DNA of 64,000 nt, from NCBI RefSeq assembly GCF_913063425.1, contig NZ_CAJXYK010000016.1, positions 39,836 to 103,835 on the forward strand, written 5' to 3'. The translations under genes were made by a program, and so were the position numbers. Below, in pieces: positions 29,763 through 38,554 of this stretch. The notes beneath the pieces are model-generated. The model saw only the letters and a program-made list of their open reading frames with translations, was not told the DNA's origin and ran no database searches. Numbering within the stretch: position 1 is the first letter of the stretch; each line of letters begins with the position of its first letter. Source of the DNA: an uncultured Thiohalocapsa sp. GTDB taxonomy: Bacteria > Pseudomonadota > Gammaproteobacteria > Chromatiales > Chromatiaceae.

Positions 29763-30626
29763 ATGGACCTCTTCATCGTCAGTGGCCTGTCGGGTGCCGG
29801 CAAGACGGTCGCGCTGCGCACGCTCGAGGACCTCGGCTATTACTGCATCGACAACCTGCCCCTGTTCCTGCTGCGGGAGCTGGCCCTGGGTCTGCTGCGC
29901 ACGCATCTGGGGCCGCCGGGGGAGACGCGTGATGGCGCTGCGGTGGGCATCGATGCACGCAATCAGCCGGAGTTTCTCGCCGACCTGCCGCGGCTCAGCG
30001 ATGAGCTCCGCGCACAGGGCATCGACTGCCGCCTGATCTTTCTGCATGCCGACACGCACACCCTCATCAAGCGCTTCAGTGAAACCCGCCGCAAGCATCC
30101 CCTCACCAGCGGCGGCCTGTCGCTGGCAGAGGCCATCGAGCGCGAGTGCGAGCTGCTGGAGCCGCTCGGGCGCATGGCCGAGATCCGCATCGATACCACC
30201 CACACCAATGTGCACGAGCTGCGCGACCTGATCCGCGAACGGCTGGGCGGCGCCGTGCAGGCGTCGGTGCTGCTGCAGTCCTTCGGCTTCAAGAACGGCG
30301 TGCCCGAAGGAGTGGACTTCGTCTTCGACGTACGCTGCCTGCCGAATCCGCACTGGCAGGAGGCCCTGCGCCCGCTCACGGGGCGGGACGCCCCGGTGAT
30401 CGCGTTCCTGGAGCGCGCGCCGGAGGCGGCGGAGATGCGCGCGGATATCGAGCAGTTTCTGGACCGCTGGATTCCGCGCTTCGAGACCGACGGGCGCAGC
30501 TATCTCACCATCGCCGTCGGCTGCACCGGCGGGCAGCATCGCTCGGTCTACATCGTCGAGGCCCTGGGACGGCACTTGGCCGCCGCCGGCCACCGCGTGC
30601 TGGTGCGCCACCGGGAGCTGCCGTGA
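29763..30626 (+). CDS. rapZ: RNase adapter protein RapZ
   Basis: 287 residues from the ATG at 29763 (MDLFIVSGLSGAGKTVALRT), matching family length; a GTG at 29676 overlapping the hprK stop would add 29 weakly conserved residues. P-loop GLSGAGKT, YYCIDNLPLFLL, RFSETRRKHPL, and the C-terminal RNA-binding region SFGFKNGVPEGVDFVFDVRC, GCTGGQHRSVYIVEAL. In E. coli it senses glucosamine-6-phosphate and directs RNase E to GlmZ. Overlaps the EIIA start (GTGA). Confidence 0.96.
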   Translation: MDLFIVSGLSGAGKTVALRTLEDLGYYCIDNLPLFLLRELALGLLRTHLGPPGETRDGAAVGIDARNQPEFLADLPRLSDELRAQGIDCRLIFLHADTHTLIKRFSETRRKHPLTSGGLSLAEAIERECELLEPLGRMAEIRIDTTHTNVHELRDLIRERLGGAVQASVLLQSFGFKNGVPEGVDFVFDVRCLPNPHWQEALRPLTGRDAPVIAFLERAPEAAEMRADIEQFLDRWIPRFETDGRSYLTIAVGCTGGQHRSVYIVEALGRHLAAAGHRVLVRHRELP

Positions 30627-31117
30627 GCGTCGGCCTGCTGCTCATCACCCACGCCGGCATCGGCGGCGAGCTGCTCGCCGCCGCCACCCGCATGCTCGGC
30701 GCCTGTCCGCTGCGGGCCAAGACACTCGCCGTCAGCAACAGCGACGACCCGGCGCAGGTCGGCGCCCAGGCCCGTGCCCTGGCGCAGGGACTCGACGCGG
30801 GCGACGGGGTGCTGGTGCTGACGGACCTGTTCGGCTCGACGCCCGCGAACATCGCCACGGGTTTGTGCGATGCGGGCCGCACGCGCATCCTGACCGGCGT
30901 CAACCTACCCATGCTGGTACGGGTGCTTAACTACCCCCAGCTGCCCCTGGAGGCCATGGCCGACAAGGCCTTGAGCGGCGCCCGGGACGGCGTGCTGGAA
31001 TGCCCGGCCGTCGGCTGCGCGGCACCCGGCCAGTCGACACCCCGCCAGTCGGCCCGCGGACAGTCGAAGGCCGAGCAGCCGGCGCCGGGGAGCCTCGATC
31101 CAACCGGGCGCACCTGA
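30623..31117 (+). CDS. Mannose-type PTS EIIA protein
   Basis: 164 residues from a GTG at 30623 overlapping the rapZ stop. The mannose/DhaM-type IIA fold begins VSVGLLLITHAGIGGELLAA, with phosphorylated His10; LVLTDLFGSTPANIATGL is the second signature. A Ser/Gln/Pro tail of ~35 residues after residue 130 is extra. No IIB or IIC membrane components accompany it, so it probably acts as a regulatory phosphocarrier in the hprK-ptsH-ptsI chain. 7 nt before ptsH. Confidence 0.92.
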   Translation: MSVGLLLITHAGIGGELLAAATRMLGACPLRAKTLAVSNSDDPAQVGAQARALAQGLDAGDGVLVLTDLFGSTPANIATGLCDAGRTRILTGVNLPMLVRVLNYPQLPLEAMADKALSGARDGVLECPAVGCAAPGQSTPRQSARGQSKAEQPAPGSLDPTGRT

Positions 31118-31124
31118 CGCGGCC

Positions 31125-31394
31125 ATGATCAGCAAAGAGCTCGACATCGTAAACCGGCTGGGGCTGCATGCGCGCGCGGCGGCCAAGTTCGTCAAATGCG
31201 CCGGCGGCTTCGAGAGCGCCATCGCCGTCGAGCGCAACGGCCGCCGCGTCAACGGCAAGAGCATCATGGGCATCATGACGCTGGCGGCGGCGTGCGGCAC
31301 CAGCATCCGCCTGGAAGTGAGCGGCGCCGACGAAGAGGCGGCCGCGGCGGCTCTCACGCAGCTCGTGGCCGAGCGCTTCGGGGAGGCGGAATGA
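31125..31394 (+). CDS. ptsH: HPr phosphocarrier protein
   Basis: 89 residues. Catalytic His15 in NRLGLHARAAAKFV, and the HprK target Ser46 in NGRRVNGKSIMGIMTLAA. Both regulatory sites are intact, so HPr can be phosphorylated by EI (His) and HprK (Ser). Its stop overlaps the ptsI ATG (ATGA). Confidence 0.97.
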   Translation: MISKELDIVNRLGLHARAAAKFVKCAGGFESAIAVERNGRRVNGKSIMGIMTLAAACGTSIRLEVSGADEEAAAAALTQLVAERFGEAE

Positions 31395-33136
31395 CGCTGT
31401 CACTGCATGGCGTCGGCATCGACGGCTCCCGCCCGGTGGCCATCGGCGACGCCTTCATGCTCAATCGCGAGCCGACCCTGGCGCCGGCGGAAATCCCACG
31501 GCATCAGGTAGCGGACGAGCTGAAGCGCCTGGATGCAGCGCTCGCCTGCGCCCGGCGGCACCTGGAGGATATCCGCGGCCAGATCCCCGCCGGCACACCC
31601 AAGCACATCGCCGAGTTCATCGACGCGCACCTGCTGATGATGACCGACTCGGCGCTGGTGGATGCCACCCGCGACCTGATCAAGGCGCGCTCGGTCAATG
31701 CCAGCTGGGCGCTGCAGTCGCAGCGCGACACCCTGGTGGAGATCTTCGACCGCATGGAAGATGCCTATCTGCGCACCCGGCGCGACGACATCGATCACGT
31801 GGTGCGGCAGATCCAGCTCTTCCTCGGCGCCGATGCGCAGACCGATCTGCTCGGCGATGCCGAGGTCAGCGGCCGTGTCATCGTCGCCGAGGATCTGACC
31901 CCCGCCGACACCATCCTGCTGCGCCAGCGTGGCGTGGCGGCCTTCGTCGTCGAGCACGGCGGGCCCATGTCGCACACCGCCATCCTCGCCCGCAGCCTGG
32001 ACATTCCGGCGGTCATGGGCGTGCACCATGCCGTGCGGCGACTGCGCCCGGGGGAGCTCCTGGTGGTGGACGCCGAGACCGGCACGGTGCTGACGGAGCT
32101 GGAGCCGGCCATCCTGGAGCACTATCGCGGCCGGCTCGCGAGCTTCGATGCCCACCGCCGCGAGCTGCGAAGGCTGGTGCGCAAGCCCTCGGCGACCCGC
32201 GACGGTGTGCCCATCGTGCTGCTCGCCAACCTGGAGCTGCCGGAGGATGTAGCGGCCGCCCGGGACAACGGTGCCGCCGGGGTGGGGCTCTACCGCACCG
32301 AATTCCTGTACATGAACCGTCAGACGCTGCCGGATGAAGAGGAGCACCTCGAGACCTATCTCGCCATTGTCCGCGGCCTCGACGGCATCCCCCTCACCAT
32401 CCGCACGCTGGATCTGGGTGCGGACAAACAGATCCCCGACACAAGCTTCCACCCGGCGCGCAGCAATCCCGCTCTGGGCCTGCGCGCCATTCGTCTGTGC
32501 CTGCAGGAGCCGGCGCTGTTCCTGCCGCAGCTGCGGGCCATCCTGCGGGCGTCCGCGCATGGCCCCGTGCGCCTGATGATCCCGATGATCTCGGGCATGG
32601 CCGAGGTCAACGCCGTGCTCGGTCTTATGAACGAGGCGCGGCGGCAGATGCGGCGCGACGGGCTGGCATTCGATCCGCTCATGCCCGTCGGCGGCATGAT
32701 CGAGGTGCCGGCAGCAGCACTGATGGCGGGCGCCCTGGCGCGCCGGCTCGACTTCCTGTCCATCGGCACCAACGACCTGATCCAATACACCCTGGCCATC
32801 GATCGGGTCGATGACACCGTGAGCTATCTCTACGACCCCCTGCACCCGGCGGTCATTCGGCTCATCAAGCACGTCATCGATGCCGCGGCCGAGACCCGCA
32901 CGCGCGTCAGCATGTGCGGCGAGATGGCCGGTGAGCCGCGCTATACGCCGCTCCTGCTGGGGCTCGGGCTGCGCGAGCTCAGCATGCAGCCGGGCTCTTT
33001 GCTGGAGGTCAAGGACCGGCTGCGCCGCTGCGACGTGAGCGCGCTGACTGCGACCCTCAGCGCGCACATGAACCAGCTCGACGACATGCCCGGCGCGGCG
33101 CTGCTGGAGCAGCTGGAAGCCTGCATACAGGCCTGA
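31391..33136 (+). CDS. ptsI: PTS enzyme I
   Basis: 581 residues. Phosphohistidine domain with HGGPMSHTAILARSLDIPAV (catalytic His near residue 196), PEP-binding barrel with GAAGVGLYRTEFLYMNRQTL, RTLDLGADKQIPD, NPALGLRAIRLCL, and SIGTNDLIQYTLAIDR with MCGEMAGEPRYTPLLLGLGL. No GAF domain, so this is a classical EI rather than PtsP. Feeds HPr, EIIA and PtsN. Last gene of the regulatory PTS run. Confidence 0.97.
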   Translation: MTLSLHGVGIDGSRPVAIGDAFMLNREPTLAPAEIPRHQVADELKRLDAALACARRHLEDIRGQIPAGTPKHIAEFIDAHLLMMTDSALVDATRDLIKARSVNASWALQSQRDTLVEIFDRMEDAYLRTRRDDIDHVVRQIQLFLGADAQTDLLGDAEVSGRVIVAEDLTPADTILLRQRGVAAFVVEHGGPMSHTAILARSLDIPAVMGVHHAVRRLRPGELLVVDAETGTVLTELEPAILEHYRGRLASFDAHRRELRRLVRKPSATRDGVPIVLLANLELPEDVAAARDNGAAGVGLYRTEFLYMNRQTLPDEEEHLETYLAIVRGLDGIPLTIRTLDLGADKQIPDTSFHPARSNPALGLRAIRLCLQEPALFLPQLRAILRASAHGPVRLMIPMISGMAEVNAVLGLMNEARRQMRRDGLAFDPLMPVGGMIEVPAAALMAGALARRLDFLSIGTNDLIQYTLAIDRVDDTVSYLYDPLHPAVIRLIKHVIDAAAETRTRVSMCGEMAGEPRYTPLLLGLGLRELSMQPGSLLEVKDRLRRCDVSALTATLSAHMNQLDDMPGAALLEQLEACIQA

Positions 33137-33149
33137 GCACCCGGCACCG

Positions 33150-33166
33150 GCCCGCAGGGAGCGGGC
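33150..33166 (+). terminator. Hairpin after ptsI
   Basis: GCCCGC (33150-33155), loop AGGGA, GCGGGC (33161-33166), 14 nt after the ptsI stop. No T-run. Possible transcript end. Confidence 0.4.
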
Positions 33167-33339
33167 GCGCCCGGCGACGGGTCACCTGCCACCGCACCGC
33201 CGGCCATCCAGGCATCGGCCGCCGCACGCATCCCCATCCGCTGACTGCCGCATTGACGGTCCGGCTGCTACACTGGCGGGTCGCCTGTTGGGCCGCCCGC
33301 ACGCAGCTGCGGCCCTCTCCTGCGGACGTCGGAGCCACC

Positions 33340-34701
33340 ATGAACACTGACAGCATGGCCACCCAGGAGGCGGACCGCCTGGACGCGCTGCACGCGGTGC
33401 TGGAGTCCGGCTCCGTGCTCAAGGCCACGCGCATGCTGAACGCGCTGCACCCCGCCGAGATGGCGCATGTGCTGCAGTCGCTGCCACCGCAGCAGCGCAA
33501 GGTCGTCTGGGGCATGGTGGACGACGAGGTGGAGGGCGAAGTCCTGCTCTACCTCAACGACGACCTGCGCGACGAGCTGCTGCGCGACATGGCGCCGAGC
33601 CGCATCCTCGCGGCACTGGAGGGCCTGGAGACGGACGACCTCGCGGACCTGGTGCAGGACCTGCCCGCCACCATCACCCGCGAGGTGCTGAACTCCCTGG
33701 ACGAGCAGCGCCGCGAGCGCCTGGAAACCGCCCTGGCCTTCCCCGAGGACACCGCGGGCGGCCTCATGAACACGGACATGGTCACCGTCCGCCCGGAGGT
33801 GACGCTGGACGTGGTGATGCGGTTCCTGCGCCGGCTCAGGGACGGCCTGCCGGATCTCACGGACAACCTCATCGTCGTCAATCGCGACGGTCGCTACCTC
33901 GGCGTGCTGTATCTCACCGACCTCCTCACCAACGACCCGGACGATTCCGTGGCCGAGGTCATGACCCTGCAGGTGCAGCCCATGCCGGCCTTGCTGGACG
34001 CCCGCGACGTCGCGAGCCGATTCGAGCAGCTGGATCTGGTCTCGGCACCGGTGGTGGACGAGGACGGTCATCTGCTGGGCCGTGTCACGGTGGACGACGT
34101 CATGGACCTGATCCGCGAAGAGGCGGAGCACCAGTTCATGGGTCAGGCGGGCCTCAGCGAGACCGAGGACATGTTCGCGCCCGTGCTGCTCAGTGCCCGT
34201 CGCCGCGCCCTGTGGCTCGGCGTGAACCTGCTCACGGCCTTTCTCGCCGCCTGGGTCATCGGCCGCTTCGAGGCCACCATCCAGCAGGTGGTGGCGCTGG
34301 CGGTACTGATGCCCGTGGTGGCGAGCATGGGCGGCATCGCCGGCACACAGACCCTGACACTCGCCATTCGCGGCATCGCACTGGGACACCTCAGTGCGAA
34401 GAACATGCGGTGGCTGTTGACCAAAGAGCTCGCGGTCTCCGTGATCAACAGCGCGGTCTGGGCCTTGGTGGTGGCAGCCATCGCCTGGCTTTGGTTCGGC
34501 AGCACCGACATCGCTCTCATCATCGCCGTCGCCATCACCATCAACCTCCTCGCCGCCACTTTCTCCGGCGCCCTGCTGCCGCTGCTCCTGGATCGCCTCG
34601 GCATCGACCCGGCACTCGCGGGCGGCGTCATCCTGACGACGGTGACCGACGTCGTAGGCTTTGTGGCCTTTCTGGGCTTGGCAACGCTGTTTCTGGTCTG
34701 A
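33340..34701 (+). CDS. mgtE: Magnesium channel/transporter MgtE
   Basis: 453 residues from the ATG at 33340, preceded by GGAG 6 nt upstream; the longer frame adds Arg/Trp-rich leader. N domain (residues ~10-120, ALHPAEMAHVLQSLPPQQRK, then EDTAGGLMNTDMVTVRPEVT), a pair of CBS domains, an acidic plug helix and five membrane helices from ~280 (LGVNLLTAFLAAWVIGRFEA, MPVVASMGGIAGTQTLTLAI). Mg2+ bound in the N/CBS domains closes the channel. Commonly next to the hprK-pts genes. Confidence 0.96.
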   Translation: MNTDSMATQEADRLDALHAVLESGSVLKATRMLNALHPAEMAHVLQSLPPQQRKVVWGMVDDEVEGEVLLYLNDDLRDELLRDMAPSRILAALEGLETDDLADLVQDLPATITREVLNSLDEQRRERLETALAFPEDTAGGLMNTDMVTVRPEVTLDVVMRFLRRLRDGLPDLTDNLIVVNRDGRYLGVLYLTDLLTNDPDDSVAEVMTLQVQPMPALLDARDVASRFEQLDLVSAPVVDEDGHLLGRVTVDDVMDLIREEAEHQFMGQAGLSETEDMFAPVLLSARRRALWLGVNLLTAFLAAWVIGRFEATIQQVVALAVLMPVVASMGGIAGTQTLTLAIRGIALGHLSAKNMRWLLTKELAVSVINSAVWALVVAAIAWLWFGSTDIALIIAVAITINLLAATFSGALLPLLLDRLGIDPALAGGVILTTVTDVVGFVAFLGLATLFLV

Positions 34702-34732
34702 TCACCGCGTTGCGGCCGGCACCCGCCTGACA

Positions 34733-34759
34733 GCGTGCGGCCCCGTGCCGACCGCACGC
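34733..34759 (+). terminator. GC-rich hairpin after mgtE
   Basis: GCGTGCGG (34733-34740) and CCGCACGC (34752-34759) pair perfectly around an 11-nt loop, 32 nt after the mgtE stop. No T-run. Confidence 0.5.
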
Positions 34760-35765
34760 CAAGGCCAGCGCTCGCCATCCGCGCGCCGCCGCAGGCGCCG
34801 GACTCAGCGCCGATCGGTGGGCGTATGTCCGGCTCCGCACCACGCGAGCGGTGGCCGGCCGGCATCACTCATCGGCGCAATAAGGACCCGCCCACAACGC
34901 CTTTCGCCCGCCCCCACACGCACCCTCAGAGCCTTGGCGCCAGACTCGCCAGTGAGCCCTATAGCCGCCAGCGTCGCGCCCGCGGCAGGCGCCGACTACC
35001 TGCTCTCAATGCATCAGCGGCCGCCCGCCCTCTGAGCAAGAAAACAAGGCGCCGGTGCGAACCTCCGGCTTATCGAAACAACCGGGCGCTGCTGTTCACC
35101 GCATTGGCTGCTCCGCTGGCAGTGAGCAACATGAGCACCCAGACTGAGACGCGCATGCCATAGCGGCGACTTGCAGTTGTGATCAACGCTATTGACTTTT
35201 GCACTGCGTGCTATAAAGTTTAGCGCCAGCAAGCGCAGACGAGATCGCGGCAACGGCTTAGATTTCCCAGTTGACTTGATACGAGACGTTTCGGGCGCAG
35301 ACACAAAGGTTAGTTGCGGCTGTCCCCAGCGGTCATATCCAGCCGGCCCTACCCGGTTGCGGAGCGCAGGCAAACATCTCAAGTCACAAACCCAGCCGCG
35401 CTGACGCGCTTCACGGGAAAGCGGGGCTAAGGCTGCATCCCAGCGCCATCACTGCGATCGAGTGCACCGCAGACGTCAGTGGATGACAGCAGACACAGCA
35501 AACGCAATGGGCATGTACGCAGGTCCAATCCGAATGCAGCAACACGCCTTCTGTTTGCCGGAGCCATGGCGGCAGATCCCGCGCGGCAGATCCCGCTGCC
35601 GAGCGCCGGAAGCCCCCTATTCGCATCAGTTTCCGGAGCGTCTCGGGCTGCCGAAGCCGTCAGCAGCCGACGCCGCGCCGGGGCTCAGCAAGTGCCTCAA
35701 ACGCAGTTCTGAACATCTGTTCCGAACCCTCAACCCATACTGAAGACTCAAACCGGAGGTTGACC
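34760..35765. other. Long gene-free stretch before the H-NS-family gene
   Basis: About 1 kb with no convincing protein gene; the open frames are Arg/Pro/Ser-rich with no start context. The middle (about 35160-35350) is less GC-rich than its surroundings. A candidate promoter lies at 35192-35219. The rest may be a long leader, an unannotated RNA, or decayed DNA. Confidence 0.5.
35192..35219 (+). promoter_or_regulatory. Candidate sigma-70 promoter in lower-GC segment
   Basis: TTGACT at 35192-35197 and TAAAGT at 35214-35219 with a 16-nt spacer (or TATAAA at 35212 with 14). It points toward the H-NS-family gene 550 nt away; a separate small RNA is an alternative. Confidence 0.35.
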
Positions 35766-36167
35766 TTGGATTTCAAGAACCTGAGCGTCGATGAACTGCA
35801 GGAGCAGCTGCAGCAGATCGAGCAGAGCAAAGTGGACCTGGAGAAGGCCCTGTATCAGCGCTGGAACGAGGCCAAGACCGAGCTCGCACAAGAGATCCGG
35901 GAAATGATCGAAAGCCGGGGCTACGAGCTGGACGAGATCCTGGACTTGGTCGGGCCGAAGCGCCGGCGCGGCGCCGCCACCACCGCGAAGAAGGGCAACC
36001 GGAGCTACACCCGCTACGTGGACCCGGAGAACCCGGCCAATGTCTATATCCGCGGCGTCCTGCCCAAGTGGATGAAGGAGAAAATGACGGCACAGGGTTA
36101 CGACCCCTCCGTCAAGGACGACCGCGAGGCATTCAAGGCCAACTACCTTCAGGCAGTCAAGGACTGA
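35766..36167 (+). CDS. H-NS histone-family protein with divergent DNA-binding loop
   Basis: 133 residues. Start taken as the TTG at 35766 because GGAGG (35755-35759) lies 6 nt upstream; the TTG at 35760 touches the Shine-Dalgarno. The N-terminal coiled coil (residues ~8-50) and a basic linker (KRRRGAATTAKKGNRS) precede the H-NS C-terminal domain RYVDPENPANVYIRGVLPKW. In H-NS the loop normally carries x-G-R (as in W-x-G-Q/R-G-R-x-P); here it is IRGVLP, so the minor-groove motif is altered, and ~30 residues follow. Probably a nucleoid protein or xenogeneic silencer with different specificity. Isolated between two long gaps. Confidence 0.82.
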   Translation: MDFKNLSVDELQEQLQQIEQSKVDLEKALYQRWNEAKTELAQEIREMIESRGYELDEILDLVGPKRRRGAATTAKKGNRSYTRYVDPENPANVYIRGVLPKWMKEKMTAQGYDPSVKDDREAFKANYLQAVKD

Positions 36168-36182
36168 TCCCAACTCGGCACT

Positions 36183-36206
36183 GGAGCCCTGCAACACACG
36201 GGCTCC
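36183..36206 (+). terminator. Hairpin after the H-NS-family gene
   Basis: GGAGCCC (36183-36189) pairs with GGGCTCC (36200-36206), loop of 10 nt, 15 nt after the stop. No T-run. Confidence 0.5.
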
Positions 36207-36752
36207 CGTCGCTTGCTCCCACGGCCGTCTCCGGACGCCGCGGTACCCGGATGTGCCGGCGTCGGCACCGGGCCGTTTCTGTGCTCTGCCTACTCCATCC
36301 AATCCGGTCGCCCGGCCGGTCAGGAGTGCGTGCGCGAGGCAACGCAACGTCATGCCTGCCCGTCTACCAGGTTCCGGATCGGCGCACTGATCATCAGTGC
36401 TTGCCATTGGATTCAGTACACCCCGATGTCACCAAGGCTCCCGGTTCGGTGAGGGACCAAGGGCGCGTCTGCCCGGCCGGCTGCCATGTACGATGGCGCC
36501 AACCAAGCTGATGCAGTGTGTCTGAGCCGCCCGCCTGAGCTGCCGGGAGCCGCGAGCGCAGCGCAATGCTGCGCCACCCCGGATGTGACAGGCTTCACAC
36601 TTTGCGCCCGCAATGGGTCGTGTCCAATGGCGCGGCTGTGATTGCGTGCGAGAATCTGCGGAGAGACTGCGCTAGGGTCCGGCTGCCGTCTCGTGCTGCG
36701 CGCGGCGCACGCAGCACTCTGGCACTCGAAGACCTGACATCGTGAGGGAACC
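36207..36752. other. Gene-free stretch before the VWA/SBP cassette
   Basis: 546 nt without a supported gene. The promoter of the cassette should lie here; I see no clear -35/-10 pair. GAGGGAA ends 3 nt before the ATG at 36753 as Shine-Dalgarno. Confidence 0.4.
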
Positions 36753-38543
36753 ATGTCATTGAACCGCACTCGCCCGGTCGGCACGGTAGTGCCGTGTCTC
36801 GCCCTCGCCGTCACGCTGCTTTGGCCCTTCGCTGCCACAGCGGCCAAGCACCCGAACACCTGCCCACCGGCGCCGGATCAGGTGATCGTCCGCTTCACCT
36901 ATGGCTCGGAGAAGGCCGCCTGGATCTACGACGTCACCAAGGACTTCAACGCAAAGGGGATCCAGACCACCTCCGGCAAGCGCATTTGTATCCACGCCAT
37001 CCCCAAGGGCTCGGGCGACAGTGTCAATGAGATCAAGAGCGCTCAGGCGGGGCCTGACGAGGTCCATGCCACCAGCCCGGCGTCCGATCTGTACGTCAAT
37101 CTGATCAACCACGAGAACGCCGCGGAGCGCGGCGAGGACCTGCTCGCCGTCGAGGGCTTCCTGGTCAGCTCGCCGGTGGTGATCGCTGCCTGGGAGCCCG
37201 TGGTGCAACGCCTGGGCGGTGTCGATGACATGGGCTGGAAGGCGTTGTTCGAGCGCGCCGGCGCCGGCGGCCTGCGCTACGGCCAAACCAATCCGGAGCG
37301 CTCCAACAGCGGTCTCTCCGCCTTGGTGGCGCAATTCTTCGCGGGCGCCGAGGCCACCGCCGGCAAACCGGTGACGCGGCTCTCCCTGTCCCGGGTCGAG
37401 GACCCGCAGGTGCAGGCGTTCGTGGCGCAGGTCCACGAGAACGTCATTCACTACGGCAAGTCCACCGGCTTCTATGCCGACAAGATGAGCCGCGGCGGCC
37501 CCGAGTACGCCGATGCCGTGGTGCTCTACGAGAGTGACGTGATCCAGGCCAACAACCGCATCCGCACCGACGAGCTCGGCTTTCCGCGCCTGGTGGCCGT
37601 TTATCCAAAGGAAGGCACCTTCGTCAGCAACCACCCCTTCGCCGTGGTCAAGCGCGATTGGGTGGACGCGGACGAAGAAGAGGGCGCCAAGCAATACTTC
37701 GAATACCTGATGTCGGCGCCGGTGCAGGCACAGGCACTGCAGTACGGCTTCCGGCCGGGGGTTGCACTGGATCTGGACCAGGACCTCTATGCCAAGGTCT
37801 GGAATGCCGACAACGGCACCAAGCCCTTCGACACCGTGCACCACTTCCTCGCGGCCCCCAGTGGCAAGGTGGTCAAGGCGGCGCGTGATGCCTTTCGCAG
37901 CATCAAGAACAACGCCGTCGTCTACCTGGTGATCGACCGCTCCGGCAGCATGAACAAGCGCATCCAGGACCCGGAGCTGGGCGAGCCCCGCCCGCGGATC
38001 GACATGGCCGTCGACAGCGCTGACCTGCTGGCGCGCCGCCTACAGGACCGTGACCGCCTGGCGCTGCTGCTCTACGACTATGCCGTGGACTATTCGGACC
38101 TGACCCCGGAGGGCGAGCCGCTGGCCATGACCGCGGACGGCAAGCAGCAGCTGCGTACCGCACTGGAGCGCATCGAGCCCAAGGGCGGCACGGCCATGCG
38201 CAACGCCATCGGCCGCGCCTGGACGTCCGTGTGCAAGGACGTCAAGCGCAATCCGCAGGACCGTGCCATCCGCATCATCGTCGTGCTGACGGACGGCAAG
38301 GACAACGCCTCAGCCATTTCCACAGAGCGCATCATCGAGCTCATCGGCTACGCCGCGGCAGACGGCCAGGGCGGCTACCACGGCGACCCGGCCTGCAAGA
38401 TTCCGGTGTTCGGGGTCGCCTTCGGCGGCGATGCGGACGCCGACTCGCTGAGCCGCATCACCGAAGCCGCCGGCGGCGAGACCCGCAAGGGCGACTCCGC
38501 GGAGATCCGCCACATCTTCGAGCGCTTCAGCGACCTGCTCTGA
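36753..38543 (+). CDS. Exported substrate-binding domain fused to a VWA domain
   Basis: 596 residues. Signal peptide (MSLNRTRPVGTVVPCLALAV..., cleavage near ATAA at residue ~31). Residues ~40-370 are a periplasmic substrate-binding-like fold (VIVRFTYGSEKAAWIYDVTK, NPERSNSGLSALVAQFFAGA, SNHPFAVVKRDWVDA). Residues ~388-590 are a von Willebrand A domain with intact MIDAS: VIDRSGSMNKR near 394, KGGTAMRNAI near 478, VLTDGKDNAS near 512. It would bind a ligand and, through the metal site, a protein partner. First gene of a three-gene exported cassette with no ABC permease or ATPase. Such fusions are known in bacterial genomes, but I know of no assigned role. Confidence 0.85.
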   Translation: MSLNRTRPVGTVVPCLALAVTLLWPFAATAAKHPNTCPPAPDQVIVRFTYGSEKAAWIYDVTKDFNAKGIQTTSGKRICIHAIPKGSGDSVNEIKSAQAGPDEVHATSPASDLYVNLINHENAAERGEDLLAVEGFLVSSPVVIAAWEPVVQRLGGVDDMGWKALFERAGAGGLRYGQTNPERSNSGLSALVAQFFAGAEATAGKPVTRLSLSRVEDPQVQAFVAQVHENVIHYGKSTGFYADKMSRGGPEYADAVVLYESDVIQANNRIRTDELGFPRLVAVYPKEGTFVSNHPFAVVKRDWVDADEEEGAKQYFEYLMSAPVQAQALQYGFRPGVALDLDQDLYAKVWNADNGTKPFDTVHHFLAAPSGKVVKAARDAFRSIKNNAVVYLVIDRSGSMNKRIQDPELGEPRPRIDMAVDSADLLARRLQDRDRLALLLYDYAVDYSDLTPEGEPLAMTADGKQQLRTALERIEPKGGTAMRNAIGRAWTSVCKDVKRNPQDRAIRIIVVLTDGKDNASAISTERIIELIGYAAADGQGGYHGDPACKIPVFGVAFGGDADADSLSRITEAAGGETRKGDSAEIRHIFERFSDLL

Positions 38544-38554
38544 CGGAGGCCATC

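Noticed and set aside
31400..33067. 555-codon minus-strand frame
   Set aside because: Antisense to ptsI, which is unambiguous.
34760..35765. tRNA or rRNA gene in the long gap
   Set aside because: No cloverleaf arms, TpsiC-like GTTCRA with acceptor pairing, or rRNA motif could be found by eye.
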